Origin: JAJDXO01 sp965207535
Lineage (GTDB): Bacteria > Pseudomonadota > Alphaproteobacteria > Rhodospirillales > UBA2165
Length of the DNA stretch: 64,000 nt
Assembly (NCBI GenBank): GCA_965207535.1
Contig: CBDBMR010000013.1
Coordinates: forward strand, 297,122 to 361,121
Direction: 5' to 3'
The stretch's first letter is position 1; every line of letters starts with the position of its first letter. The position numbers were made by a program, and so were the translations under genes. Below, one piece after another: positions 17,841 through 26,886 of this stretch. The notes below the pieces were generated by a model. It ran no database searches, was not told where the DNA came from, and was given only the letters and a program-made list of their open reading frames with translations.

Positions 17841-17872
17841 TTACTCTTGGACATGACGCTGTCCAAGAGTAA
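17841..17872. promoter_or_regulatory. 13-bp perfect inverted repeat before the GIY-YIG-like gene
   Basis: TTACTCTTGGACA and its exact complement flank a six-base loop (TGACGC). The repeat ends 18 bp before the ATG of the next gene. It may be an operator, or an RNA hairpin placed to control ribosome access; no T-run follows, so a terminator is less likely. The rest of 17499-17840 holds no supported gene. Confidence 0.55.
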
Positions 17873-17890
17873 GCATAAGGTGTGCACGCA

Positions 17891-18889
17891 ATGACGGAAG
17901 AGGTAGCGGATGTCTGGACTGATGCCAGTTCAGTATTGTTCACCTCCTTTTGGGGATGGGGCCCTGAAACTTGGGGTGCCATCGGCTGGACCAAAGACAG
18001 GGGACGCACCCGCCGGGACAATCTGTTGCGCGAACTACCAGACCCCTTCATCTGCGTCGGCTATGTGACCGGGAACCGTACCGATACCGATCCGAACCTG
18101 AAGGGGATGATCGCCGGATTCTACTTGGTCAGCCACGAGACCGGCGACCGGGACGAGTTCACTCATCCGATTCATCACGATCACGGTGGTGAACCTGAGA
18201 AGTGGCGGCATTCTCTGCGAGCAATCCGGGCGTTCAGCTACCTGCCAGAGTATCGACGCCGGGCGATAGACCTATTCCCGAACCTCTCTCGAACAGCCCT
18301 CAGTGTCGCTGGCTGGGGAAGAATCATCACCGACCCGGCCGAGATCGACAAGTTACGGAGCATACCCTGGATCGAAGTTCCGGTTTTTTCGTCACCAAGG
18401 AATGAGTCAGAGCCGCATGAGCCGGATCATCCAATTTCTGGCATGGTGAAAGCTGGACCAGCCAGCAGTGGCGGGTACGTGGTTCTGGAGGGCACCGAAA
18501 ATCTTCCCCGAGAACTCTACGTCCTGCGCTTGACAGGCGATATCGCCGCGTATCTCGGCCGTGGTACAGGCGATGCATCAATCTACAAGATAGGTTTGTC
18601 GTACAGCCCTGAACTACGCCGCCAGAGCCTCCAGAAATCGATGCCGAAAGGTACGTTCAAGTGGGAGCTAGCCCGAACTACTCGGAAGGACGGTCACGCT
18701 CCTTACAGCCGCTTTTCCGCGGCGGTGGCGGGGGAGGACGCCATAAAGCGTCATCTGGTAGCCTCCAATTCCGAATGGTTGGGCGGTGAATTCTACCTGG
18801 CATCCGACGCACAGATTGCCGCTGCATGGCACGCAGGCCGCCAGACCGCATTGAGCGTTGAACAGAATGGCTTGAGCCGCGGCGACTGA
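17891..18889 (+). CDS. Protein with C-terminal GIY-YIG-like nuclease domain
   Basis: 332 residues from ATG (MTEEVADVW); an in-frame GTG lies three codons upstream. The last 120 residues follow the T5orf172/GIY-YIG pattern: ELYVLRLTGD, then IYKIGLSYSPELRRQSL (the Y-x-I-G and R-R motifs), then a Glu in GEDAIKRHLVASNSEWLGGEFYL. The N-terminal 200 residues are unrecognised. GIY-YIG domains use Tyr, Arg and Glu to cut DNA; whether this one is active is unknown. The hairpin just upstream suggests regulated expression. Confidence 0.7.
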   Translation: MTEEVADVWTDASSVLFTSFWGWGPETWGAIGWTKDRGRTRRDNLLRELPDPFICVGYVTGNRTDTDPNLKGMIAGFYLVSHETGDRDEFTHPIHHDHGGEPEKWRHSLRAIRAFSYLPEYRRRAIDLFPNLSRTALSVAGWGRIITDPAEIDKLRSIPWIEVPVFSSPRNESEPHEPDHPISGMVKAGPASSGGYVVLEGTENLPRELYVLRLTGDIAAYLGRGTGDASIYKIGLSYSPELRRQSLQKSMPKGTFKWELARTTRKDGHAPYSRFSAAVAGEDAIKRHLVASNSEWLGGEFYLASDAQIAAAWHAGRQTALSVEQNGLSRGD

Positions 18890-19148
18890 CGGCGAGGAGT
18901 CCGTTGCAAGGATGGCGTAGTAAGATCGTGTCCCGAGGCGTGGTGTAGGAGCGCTGAGGCTTCCGCTCATAGCTGCGGGTAGGTGGCATGCCGCAGAGAC
19001 CGCCACCAGTCTGGCGGTAGCCCGGCCTCCGGCAGCGGTTGTTGCGGGAAGTGCCCGGAACAAGTCCGAGCATTTCGGATCGATTTCGGAAAAGCCCGCC
19101 TGTAGTCAAGTTATGTACATAAGCCCCAAAAAGATAGGACTTCTTAAA

Positions 19149-20084
19149 CTATCTAACCGTCTTCTCCGGCGCTTCTTCGATTAGCTTTCTGAGCAGATTA
19201 AGGTGGACTACCAAGTCGTCCTCCTTGGGTAATTGAACCTGTTCCCTATTGTGGTGCAGCACGTCATTTGCAAGCTGCCTAAGTCGGTGTAACTCAGCCT
19301 TTGGGACGGGCAAGTTGGTGCAGCTCTCGATACGAGTATGCAAATTGCCGTCGGATGCCCCGTAGTGCTTGGACAAAGTCTTCTCCAGAATTGATCTCAT
19401 GAGCGCGAGCGCGGCGAACGGCACTCCATACACAAATGCCTCTTGTGCTTGCCGCAACAATGTTCGAAGGGATAAAGCCTCAGTTTCTCCATGGTGGCGG
19501 TCGACGTGCCGGGGGATCAATACGAATGGCACCAGGATTCGTCGCCGGATTATGCCTCGTAAATCTAACCCCGCTTGAGAACGCAGGCGTTCCCAGTACA
19601 CCACTCCTTCCAATATTTCCTCAACATAGTCTTCCGGAAATGAGCGGGACTCATCGGAGGCCTGCTCATCGGCAAAACTAATTGCCTCCTCTATCCGATT
19701 AGCCTGATATCGAGCATGGGCATCAGCCGCCTCTATCTCCGATTCAAGGCTTGGTTTCGAAGTAAAGAATTTAGTGACGGATTCACTACCCAGAAAGTCA
19801 GAGAGAGAAACGTTCTCCACCGGAATTGCATACCGTTCTTCAAAGTCTCTCCATTTATTCACAAATTGTGGGTTCTCCGGGCCAGCAAAGAGTTGGCGTT
19901 CCAACCGTTCGTAGCGCCTTAGCCGGGAAGCCACGTCAAGAACTTCGAGGCAAATCCCTTTAACCGGCTCATCGGACTCGGCCAGCGCCTCGAGTCCAGA
20001 CGGATCATCGTCAGTGTATTCCTGGAGCTTGAAATACAGGGCCATAAATTTCACAACTAGTTCGTGGTCCTTCTCGACCGCCAT
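19149..20084 (-). CDS. DUF4145/HEPN-like protein
   Basis: 311 residues, mostly helical and acidic. The C-terminal part, LRTLLRQAQEAFVYGVPFAA then LMRSILEKTLSKHYG and LRQLANDVLHHN, has the arrangement of DUF4145 proteins, a HEPN-related family common near restriction and abortive-infection genes. The terminal 'N-D-V-L-H-H-N' resembles the R/N-x-x-x-x-H ribonuclease motif of HEPN domains, though the Arg is not obvious. Stands alone, facing away from the divergent small secreted-protein gene. Confidence 0.65.
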   Translation of the reverse strand: MAVEKDHELVVKFMALYFKLQEYTDDDPSGLEALAESDEPVKGICLEVLDVASRLRRYERLERQLFAGPENPQFVNKWRDFEERYAIPVENVSLSDFLGSESVTKFFTSKPSLESEIEAADAHARYQANRIEEAISFADEQASDESRSFPEDYVEEILEGVVYWERLRSQAGLDLRGIIRRRILVPFVLIPRHVDRHHGETEALSLRTLLRQAQEAFVYGVPFAALALMRSILEKTLSKHYGASDGNLHTRIESCTNLPVPKAELHRLRQLANDVLHHNREQVQLPKEDDLVVHLNLLRKLIEEAPEKTVR

Positions 20085-20228
20085 CGTCGACCGCTTTCGC
20101 CTTTGCTCTTAGTGGTTCATCGGGGCCTATTATGAATGATTGATTGGGAGCTTATATGGAAGACTTGAGAGTTTGACGGAAAAGCCGCCACTCCCTAGCC
20201 TTTCCCGTGAAGGGCAGGGGAGGAAAGA

Positions 20229-20834
20229 ATGGGGCTAAAAAACTGGGCCAAACGCGAGCGCCGTTCCCTGCTGGCAATCCTGATGACACCCGCTCTTGTC
20301 ACCGCCTTGTGGCTGGCAAGCGCGACCCTGGTTGCCGCCGAGGAAGTGAGCATTACCGACAAGGTCAGACTGTTTAACCAGTGCGGCGGCGTTTATCTGT
20401 CGGTAAACATCATTGATTTCGATAGAGCCGAAAAAAATAGGCTGACAGAAAAGCAGGTTGCGGCGGAGGTGCGCAACCGACTTCAGCGAGCCCGTATTTA
20501 CAATACAGAACCCAACTTCAATAGGATGTTGAGGCTGGATGAGAAGGAGAGGTGGATCTTCGAGTCACCCAAGAATTTGAGGAGGCTCCATGTCTACATG
20601 CGTTTTGATAGACCAATAGCCAGAATAGACATTTCTCTCCAGAGGGTTATTAACCATCCTACTACACTGGGCCGCGACGGTCCTTTCAAAACAACTTGGA
20701 ACAAACGAGTCTTTGGCATACATGTAGCCGTCGATGAAAGCCGCCCCTACGGCTATGTTTGGCTTAACCTCATCGACTTAATTGACGAATTCATCGAGGA
20801 GTACCTTCGGGTAAACGCGGACGCCTGCAAGTGA
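20229..20834 (+). CDS. Exported hypothetical protein
   Basis: 201 residues with a strong GGGGAGG ribosome site. A basic start (MGLKNWAKRERR) and a hydrophobic run (LLAILMTPALVTALWLASAT) ending VAAEE form a signal peptide. The mature part has KVRLFNQCGGVYLSVNIIDF near its start and no known motif. Probably periplasmic. Its 3' end faces the end of the lipoprotein gene, and the two are convergent. Confidence 0.75.
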   Translation: MGLKNWAKRERRSLLAILMTPALVTALWLASATLVAAEEVSITDKVRLFNQCGGVYLSVNIIDFDRAEKNRLTEKQVAAEVRNRLQRARIYNTEPNFNRMLRLDEKERWIFESPKNLRRLHVYMRFDRPIARIDISLQRVINHPTTLGRDGPFKTTWNKRVFGIHVAVDESRPYGYVWLNLIDLIDEFIEEYLRVNADACK

Positions 20835-20881
20835 TCGAAAGTGTCCAAATCCCGCACCCTGTCAAGTTTTCTATATAGGTC

Positions 20882-21256
20882 CTATCTCTTTAAGGTTTTG
20901 ATGACAGCCAAGTCCCTAAGGCGTTGCCGTAGGTTTGCCAATTTCCTCTTGGCGGCCCCAACTCGGTTGTTAGCCAGATTCCAATTCCAACTATCGTCGA
21001 AAATTGCCCGGCCATCTGCCACCACCTGTGGCACGCTCTCAATCCGGGCTCTGTCGGCTTCAGCGTTTGCCAATTCGGACTCCAACTGATGTATCTGTCT
21101 CAGCAAGACATCGGGGTCGGTCGAATAACTGATATTCGGCTGAGTGCGATTGTTCTGATAGCCGCCGCTGCCAACACAGCCAGTTAGAACTAATCCAAGT
21201 GCTACCAATAGGCAGACCGAAATTCGACCAGTTGCTTTGCCGCATCTACCGACCAT
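20882..21256 (-). CDS. Small lipoprotein
   Basis: 124 residues from the ATG after GGGAGGG. A basic start, a hydrophobic stretch (VCLLVALGLVLTGC) and a lipobox LTGC predict lipid attachment at Cys. The mature part is a coiled coil (DVLLRQIHQLESELANAEAD... KRKLANLRQRLRDL). Such proteins usually sit in the outer membrane facing the periplasm. Family not identified. Confidence 0.75.
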   Translation of the reverse strand: MVGRCGKATGRISVCLLVALGLVLTGCVGSGGYQNNRTQPNISYSTDPDVLLRQIHQLESELANAEADRARIESVPQVVADGRAIFDDSWNWNLANNRVGAAKRKLANLRQRLRDLAVIKTLKR

Positions 21257-21274
21257 TTTTCCCTCCCGTGACAA

Positions 21275-21493
21275 ACACGGGGAAGGCTAGGAAACAGCGG
21301 CTATTTCGTCAATCTGTCAGGCTTTCTATATAAGCTCCTAAGGAAATGTCGGATTTGGCATTTGTGAAACGTCGCTGGCGTTTCAAAGGCGATTATTGTT
21401 TCAACCTTGGTGACCATGTCGGCATGGCTGAGCAGCCCGGCGACGACGCGCAGGCCCTCGTCGCCGCCAACCGCAGGGCCTGGACGCCGGCAA
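21275..21493 (-). other. Intergenic; possible integrase debris
   Basis: No gene. One minus-strand frame near 21.41-21.48 kb reads GLRVVAGLLSHADMVT, which resembles the 'GLLGHADxxTT' block of tyrosine integrases, but it is out of frame with anything larger. It is recorded as a possible scar only. Confidence 0.3.
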
Positions 21494-21940
21494 CTATTCG
21501 GCCGGGTCATGCTTCCACTCTCCGCACCAGTCTTCCTCAAACACTGTTGGGAAATCCCACCGCTCTTCAGTGCCCTCCTCCCATACGTCCGCCCTCCAGC
21601 GGACCGGTGGAAAGCGACGGCAGGAAAATCCCACCATTCTTGAGGATATTGGACGATACAGCGACCTATACCACTCCCGTGACACGGCGAGCATTTTCTC
21701 GAACTCGGCCTCGGCCCGTTCCATGTCCCCGTAGAAGTTATCCTGGACCCAGAACGAGCGCCCTTCTCGGGATTCATGGAGCAATCTCCTCACCTCAGGG
21801 ATCGAAGCCGGCCCGCCGGCGCTCGCCGGATGCGTAAATTTCGGCTCGGGGACGTCGCCGCTCGGGTTCTGGAATTGTTCCGTGAAGACGTGGACATAAG
21901 CGCACGTCGCGCACCGTCGCTCTGTTTGGTTCTGTGCCAT
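21494..21940 (-). CDS. Cys-rich hypothetical protein
   Basis: 148 residues with an AAGGA site. Two Cys pairs bracket the protein: RRCATCAYVHVF near the start, and FSCRRFPPV then DWCGEW near the end. This CxxC ... CRRxPP ... F(P)xV...DWCGE pattern occurs in many small phage- and island-encoded proteins that probably bind zinc; I know no function. The IS21 copy sits 28 bp upstream of its start and may have separated it from its promoter. Confidence 0.65.
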   Translation of the reverse strand: MAQNQTERRCATCAYVHVFTEQFQNPSGDVPEPKFTHPASAGGPASIPEVRRLLHESREGRSFWVQDNFYGDMERAEAEFEKMLAVSREWYRSLYRPISSRMVGFSCRRFPPVRWRADVWEEGTEERWDFPTVFEEDWCGEWKHDPAE

Positions 21941-22175
21941 GGATTGATCCTTCGAGGTTAGAGTTAGATGTAGAGCGACAATCTGGATGGCAGGTGCGCG
22001 TCAATCAGGATGTCAGTATTGACGTCGCGGCGATGTGAAGTTTTTCGGGACGTCGGACCAATTGCAAGAGTTTTTCCGCCGGTTCTGCTTTTGGCGGATT
22101 TGTCTGTCGCGGGACCAGCCGCGGCCCGCGAGCGTGAAGCGCCGCGGGCCGCGGGGTTGGCGCGGTGATGTCGGT

Positions 22176-23006
22176 TCAGCCGGTGGGCGTGTTTTTTTCC
22201 GTGGCCTTCTTGGCGGGCCGGCCCCGCTTGCGCGGTTTGGCATTGAGTGCTTCGCGCCGCCGGTAGCTCTCGACATTCATTTCCAGGATCGTGGCGCGGT
22301 GCACCAGGCGGTCGACGGCGGCGACGGCGGTGGTCTCGTCCGGGAAGATGCGGTTCCATTCGGAGAACGGCTGGTTTGCGGTGATCAGGAGCGAGCGGCG
22401 CTCGTACCTGGCCGAGATGAGTTCGAACAGCACGCTTGTTTCGGCCTGGTCCTTTTGGACGTAGGCGAAGTCGTCGAGGATCACGAGGTGGAACCGGTCG
22501 AGCCGCGCCATCAGGTTTTCCAGCGTCAGTTCACGTCGCGCCACCTGGAGGCGCTGCACCAGGTCGGTGGTCCTGGAGAACAGCACCCGGTAGCCGTTCT
22601 CCACCAGCGCCAGCCCGATCGCCGAGGCGATGTGGGACTTCCCCGTCCCGGGCGGGCCGAAGATCAGGCAGCAGGCGCCCTGGTCGAGCCATGCGTCGCC
22701 GGCGGCGAGCGCCATGACCTGGGCCTTCGAGATCGTCGGCACCGCGCTGAAGTCGAAGTTGGCGAGGCTCTTGCCGGGCAACAGCCGCGCCTCGCCCAGA
22801 TGGCGCTGGATCCGCCGCCTGCCGCGCTCCGCCAGTTCGTGCTCGACGAGGACGGAGAGGAACCGGGCCGCGGGCCAGCCTTCGGCGTCGGAACGCTCGG
22901 CGAAGGGTTCCCAGAACTCCCGCATCGTCGGCAGGCGCAGTTCCGAGAGCATCAGGCCAAGCTTGACCCCGTCGACCATGACCGCATCATCGTCTGTCCG
23001 TGTCAT
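22176..23006 (-). CDS. istB: IstB-like ATP-binding protein of IS21
   Basis: 276 residues. Walker A GPPGTGKSH, Walker B HLVILDDFAYV and sensor ITANQPFSEW identify the AAA+ IstB helper, which assembles on target DNA and stimulates the IstA transposase. The start overlaps the istA stop by four bases (ATGA), so translation is coupled. The C-terminus is a basic tail (KPRKRGRPAKKATEKN). Complete and apparently functional. Confidence 0.94.
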   Translation of the reverse strand: MTRTDDDAVMVDGVKLGLMLSELRLPTMREFWEPFAERSDAEGWPAARFLSVLVEHELAERGRRRIQRHLGEARLLPGKSLANFDFSAVPTISKAQVMALAAGDAWLDQGACCLIFGPPGTGKSHIASAIGLALVENGYRVLFSRTTDLVQRLQVARRELTLENLMARLDRFHLVILDDFAYVQKDQAETSVLFELISARYERRSLLITANQPFSEWNRIFPDETTAVAAVDRLVHRATILEMNVESYRRREALNAKPRKRGRPAKKATEKNTPTG

Positions 23007-24478
23007 GACGCGCCTCCCATGCTGAGCAGGTCGCCATAGCCGGCAAGCGGCGCGCGGATGACGTGAACCTCGGGCATCGCGCCGGGCTCCGGCGCGAACC
23101 GGGCCTTGAGGCTGTCGAGGTCCGGCAGCTTCCCGGCGGCGAGACAGCCGCCGATCTCGGCCGCCAGCGCCGCCTCGCAGTTTTCCTCATGGGCCAGCGC
23201 CAGGAGCCTCACCGTCAATCTGCAGGCAGCGCGTTCGCCCAGCTTGGACAATGCCGCCTCGAAGCAGCGGCGGTAGGCCTCGCGCGGGAACAGTTCGTCG
23301 CGGTAGGTCAGGTTCATGAGCGCCATCGGCTTGGCCTTCAGGGAGTGGATGACGTGGCGGTAGTTGACCACGTGCACGGCCTTGGTCGATGCGCCCTTGT
23401 GCTTGCGCGGCAGGGTCAGGTGATGGACGGAGCCGACATAGAGCTCCAGGCGGCCGTCGTAGAGCCGGACCCCGAGCCGGTGGCCGATCAGCCGCGAGGG
23501 CACGGTGTAGAACACCCCCCTCAGGATGAAGCCGCTGGACGAGGTGACGTCGACGCTGGTTTCCTCGTAATCCGTGGTGCGCATCGGCGGCAGGTTCTGA
23601 AGCGTGTCGCATTCGGCCTTGATTCGTCCGGACCGGCGCGCATTGCCGCGTCCGACGATCTCCGCGATGAAGGCGCGATAGGCCGCGACATCGGCGAAGT
23701 CCGCCGACCCGCGGAGCGCCAGCGCGTCGGCGATCTCGCGCTTGAGGTGGCCGTGCGGGCTTTCAATCGCGCCGTTCTCGTGCGCCACGCCCCGGTTGTT
23801 GCGGGACGGGGCCATCCCGTAGTGCCGGCAGAGCAGGCGATAGCGCTCGGTCATGTCCTCGGCATCGTCCTTGCAACGGTTCCGGAACCCCGCCGACAGG
23901 CTGTCGGTGCGATGCTCACCCGGCGCGCCTCCCAGGGACCAGAGGGCGGCCTGCAGTCCCGCGGCCAGGGCCGTGAAGCTCTCGCCGCCGAGAACCACGT
24001 CGGCATGCCGGAACCCCGACCAGGGAAGCCGGAAGTGGTACAGCATGTGATCCAGCGGCCGGCCGCCGACGGTGACGCCGGAAGCGTTCATGCGGGTGAA
24101 GTCCGACAGGCCGAGCCGGCCGGGCGTGTGCGTCTGCCGGAAGATCACCTCCCGGTCCGGGCCGTGGCGGGCCCGCCAGTCGCGGATCCGCCGTTCCAGG
24201 GTGCGGCGCACCCCCGGGTCCAGATCGGGGTGACGCCGCATCAGCTCCTCGAACACGCCGACCGCGCGAATGCCCGAATCGCCCTCCAGCATCGGCACGA
24301 CCTCCTCATCGAATATCCCGGCCAGCGGATCCGGGCGGCGGCGCCCCCGCGGGGCCTTCTTCTGAGAGGGGAGCGTCGGGTCCCGGTTGATCCGGTAGCC
24401 GCTGCGGGCGCTGAAGCCGGCCTTCGCGGCGGCCGCTTCCGTCGAGTGGGATTTCCTGTGTTTCATGAAAGACCTCAT
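23003..24478 (-). CDS. istA: IstA transposase of IS21
   Basis: 491 residues from the first ATG; an in-frame TTG lies ten codons upstream and a second ATG four codons downstream has a GAGGT site. An HTH-type start (TEAAAAKAGFSARSGYRI) is followed by the RNase H-like DDE core: LSDFTRMNASG, EHRTDSLSAGF and ENGAIESPHGHLKREI. The end holds the beta-barrel-like domain usual in IstA. It cuts the IS ends and joins them to the target with IstB. Confidence 0.92.
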   Translation of the reverse strand: MRSFMKHRKSHSTEAAAAKAGFSARSGYRINRDPTLPSQKKAPRGRRRPDPLAGIFDEEVVPMLEGDSGIRAVGVFEELMRRHPDLDPGVRRTLERRIRDWRARHGPDREVIFRQTHTPGRLGLSDFTRMNASGVTVGGRPLDHMLYHFRLPWSGFRHADVVLGGESFTALAAGLQAALWSLGGAPGEHRTDSLSAGFRNRCKDDAEDMTERYRLLCRHYGMAPSRNNRGVAHENGAIESPHGHLKREIADALALRGSADFADVAAYRAFIAEIVGRGNARRSGRIKAECDTLQNLPPMRTTDYEETSVDVTSSSGFILRGVFYTVPSRLIGHRLGVRLYDGRLELYVGSVHHLTLPRKHKGASTKAVHVVNYRHVIHSLKAKPMALMNLTYRDELFPREAYRRCFEAALSKLGERAACRLTVRLLALAHEENCEAALAAEIGGCLAAGKLPDLDSLKARFAPEPGAMPEVHVIRAPLAGYGDLLSMGGAS

Positions 24479-24838
24479 TTGGTTGTCCGTTACGTGGTGA
24501 CCGGGCAACTTGCTCTCCTCTGCTCGAGAATGATCGCAAGGCTATTACCCGGCCAGCCGCAAACACCAAACAAGGCCCGGGAGGGGGAGAAAAATCGTCG
24601 TTCCGGCTGCCGCCAACTCCAGTCGGGCTACGCCCTCCTTACGTTGGCGCCAGCCGGAAGCACCCCCTCAACGAGACTGCCATCCTGATTGTCGCTGGAC
24701 TGCCATCTTGATTGTCGCGCTAGAAGTTAGAAGAGCCGAATCTAGCCGGTTTCCGCAGGTTCCGGAGGAAATTTCCCAAAATCGACCCGCTCAGAAGCCC
24801 CCGGATCGCCATGAGCCCCTTCCGGGTACCGAGGCCCG

Positions 24839-25252
24839 CGCATGGCCGATGGCGTCGAGCCGGAGCCTGCCAAAGGCCGGCATCAGCCGGTTGCGCGTGC
24901 AGAGGTCGTGGCTCCTGAGCGAGGACGACTTTCACCGGCGCCAGCGCCGTTCCCGGTAGGTGGCGGCGAAGTCGCGGAACAGCGGCGCCTTGACTTGGCG
25001 TTCGGGAACCGTCTCGCCGGTCCACACGCGGGCGATCAGGGCCGTCGCCTCCTTCCGCGCATCGGCGAGGCCCGTGTCGGGAAACCGCCGGAAGGTGAAC
25101 TTGCGCATCCCGTCGTCGACGCGGACCCGGACAATGAACGACCACACGCCGGAGGGCTGCATCCTGACCCCGAAATGCGCCAATTTGCCGTCCCAAAGCG
25201 TGTATTCCGACGCCCTGGGCTTCGCGGCGGCGACGGCCTTCTGGGTCAATCT
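24839..25252 (-). pseudogene. Truncated, frameshifted tyrosine integrase remnant
   Basis: The minus strand reads LTQKAVAAAKPRASEYTLWD and onward for about 100 residues, nearly identical to the arm domain of the integrase at 8382-9710, then loses frame around 24.93 kb. Similarity continues in another frame through LMPAFGRLRLDAI to about 24.84 kb. The catalytic domain is missing. The IS21 copy lies about 115 bp away, but no simple insertion junction joins the two. A dead relative of the module's integrase. Confidence 0.85.
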
Positions 25253-25255
25253 CGA

Positions 25256-25723
25256 CCTGTCGTGCACGGCGTCAAGGCCACGGCGAGCCGCGAAGGACAT
25301 GCGGCGGTGCTCGCGGATATACTGCTGCGCGATATCTTCCAGACGCGGACGCGCCGATTGAACACGCTGCTGAGGACCCATGTCGGCCCAATCGCGGATC
25401 TACAGGAAGTCCGGACGCCCATTCTGCCAACTGGTGCTCCGCTCTCGTCGCCCGGGGCCCGGACCCTCCTAATCGACGGGTTGAGCGCCGCCGACTTGCC
25501 GGACGGGAACGACCACGGCCCGGCGCTCGCCGCCATCGTCGACCTGCTGTTCCGGGGCGTGGAGGCCGCCGTTGACGCGGGCGAGACGCTGCTGCACGGG
25601 CAAGTACGAGCAATCTGGCGGAGAGCGCTTGCTGCCGGTCCGACCACATCTTTGGACCTCACACTGGAGACGCACATCCGGCGAGTTAGGCTGTCAATTG
25701 ACGGGCGACAGGCGACACATTAG
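25256..25723 (+). pseudogene. Unassigned coding-like fragment
   Basis: A frame with strong third-position G/C bias reads VHGVKATASREGHAAVLADI, later TLLIDGLSAADLPDGNDHGP and onward to a stop just before the higB-like toxin gene. Its 5' end runs into the integrase remnant, which is on the other strand, so it looks like the 3' part of a lost gene. Family not recognised. Confidence 0.4.
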
Positions 25724-25732
25724 GATTTGCCC

Positions 25733-26011
25733 ATGATCATGTCGTTCAAGCATCGAGGGCTCAAGTCGCTTTACGATGGTCGAACGGCGCGGCGGGTGGC
25801 ACCGGAGCATGTCCAGAAGCTTCTGGATATTTTGGCCGTCCTCGACCGAAGCTCCGGGCCGGTCGATCTTGATTTGCCGGGGCTCCGGCTCCATCCGCTC
25901 AAAGGCGAGCTGAAGGGCCACTATGCAGTCTCGGTCTCGGGCAATTGGCGAGTGACATTTCGGTTCGAGGATGGGCAAGCGGTTGACGTTGATTACGTCG
26001 ACTACCACTGA
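25733..26011 (+). CDS. higB: HigB-type mRNA-interferase toxin
   Basis: 92 residues, start at the ATG of MIMSFKHRGLKSLYDG. The pattern RGLKSLYD ... LPGLRLHPLKGEL-KGHYAVSVSGNWRVTFRF ... VDYVDYH is that of HigB/RelE-fold toxins, which cut mRNA on the ribosome. The toxin-first order with the antitoxin 13 bp downstream is the HigBA hallmark. A second, divergent HigBA pair lies at 55.2-55.8 kb. Confidence 0.92.
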   Translation: MIMSFKHRGLKSLYDGRTARRVAPEHVQKLLDILAVLDRSSGPVDLDLPGLRLHPLKGELKGHYAVSVSGNWRVTFRFEDGQAVDVDYVDYH

Positions 26012-26024
26012 TGAGGACAGAAGA

Positions 26025-26312
26025 ATGGCAATGCATAATCCTCCACATCCTGGCGGGATCGTTAGACGCCAGTGTCTTGAACCTCTGGGCTTGTCCGTTA
26101 CACGAGCGGCGGAAGGTCTTGGTGTGACCCGTCAGGCCTTGTCCGATCTTGTGAATGGAAAGGCAGGAATCTCAACTGAGATGGCAATCCGTCTATCCAA
26201 GGCATTCGGGTCAACACCAGAGACTTGGCTTGGTATGCAGATGGCTTATGACCTTTTTCAGGCTCGCGAACGTACTGGCCAAATAAGTGTAGAGAAATTT
26301 GAGGCGGCCTAG
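26025..26312 (+). CDS. higA: HigA-type antitoxin
   Basis: 95 residues (MAMHNPPHPGGIVRRQCLEP...). The HTH_3 DNA-binding domain is clear: LGLSVTRAAEGLGVTRQALS, then DLVNGKAGISTEMAIRLSKA and FGSTPETWLGMQ. HigA neutralises HigB and represses the operon promoter. GAGGA precedes the start. Complete pair. Confidence 0.93.
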   Translation: MAMHNPPHPGGIVRRQCLEPLGLSVTRAAEGLGVTRQALSDLVNGKAGISTEMAIRLSKAFGSTPETWLGMQMAYDLFQARERTGQISVEKFEAA

Positions 26313-26886
26313 CACGAAGGCAGCCACGAAAATCCCAGGTTACAACTGTCTGACGTCAACGCCCATGGGACAGATCGAGGGGTTTTCATAACGGAGGGTT
26401 TTTGGCTCATCGTAGAGACCCGCAGGGGAACGAAGATGAGACAAAAATCCATTAGCAAGAACATGTCCGCCGAGCAGTTCAAAATAGCCGGCCCGCGCTC
26501 CGACTTCTTCCGCGCCTGCTAAATGACAAGGCGGAGGTATCGGCGAACATAACGTTGTGGGATGACAGCCGGGGCACCGCCTTAAAGGCCGGGGGGATAT
26601 GGTTAACTCTACGCGGAATCAGTCCAGCCGCATAAATGGAGGAACCCGTGATACTGTCGATGCTCCCCGTTCCGCGTCTCTCCGCATGGCGCGGAAACAA
26701 GAACGCCTCAGCGGAGAGTGTCGAGGCGCGGCTCCGGGGGCGCGAATACGTGCGCTGGAGTTACAAGCTGCCGAGGCGCCGCCCGGATGAACACCTACGT
26801 CGGGGCCTTCGAACGGTCCGGCTGCGGGGCTAGGTTCCGGGGCGGGGATTCTGGAGCGGCTCGGTTCAATTGATCAAATATCGAAC
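26313..26886. other. Intergenic region with no convincing gene
   Basis: About 570 bp. Several short plus-strand frames (for example 26636-26833, 65 residues) have no family match; one frame around 26.50-26.64 kb has coding-like composition (NDKAEVSANITLWDDSRGTA) and ends at a stop that touches the next ATG. They may be scraps of lost genes. No repeats or structural RNA seen. Confidence 0.4.

Larger units (their letters stand above)
21969..24724 (-). mobile_element. IS21-family insertion sequence, complete copy
   Basis: 2,756 bp carrying istA and istB on the minus strand. The 7-bp direct repeat AGTTAGA flanks it at 21962-21968 and 24725-24731. The left end starts TGTAGAGCGACAATC and the right end, reversed, TCTAGCGCGACAATC. 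Each end has two copies of a GCG(A/T)CAATC..GATG(G/T)CAG block about 25 bp apart, the multiple transposase-binding sites usual in IS21. A second copy at 36863-38578 is nearly identical but internally deleted. Confidence 0.93.

Noticed and set aside
21301..21777. 158-codon minus-strand frame over the Cys-rich gene
   Set aside because: It overlaps the better-supported 148-residue gene in a different frame; only a short integrase-like scrap was kept as a note.
22035..24688. Long plus-strand frames of 334 and 541 codons across the IS21 copy
   Set aside because: They are exact antisense shadows of istB and istA, a common effect of GC-rich coding bias; the minus strand has clear family motifs.
26599..26833. 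Small plus-strand genes of about 63-65 codons
   Set aside because: Two overlapping frames compete, neither with a family match; kept only as an intergenic note.
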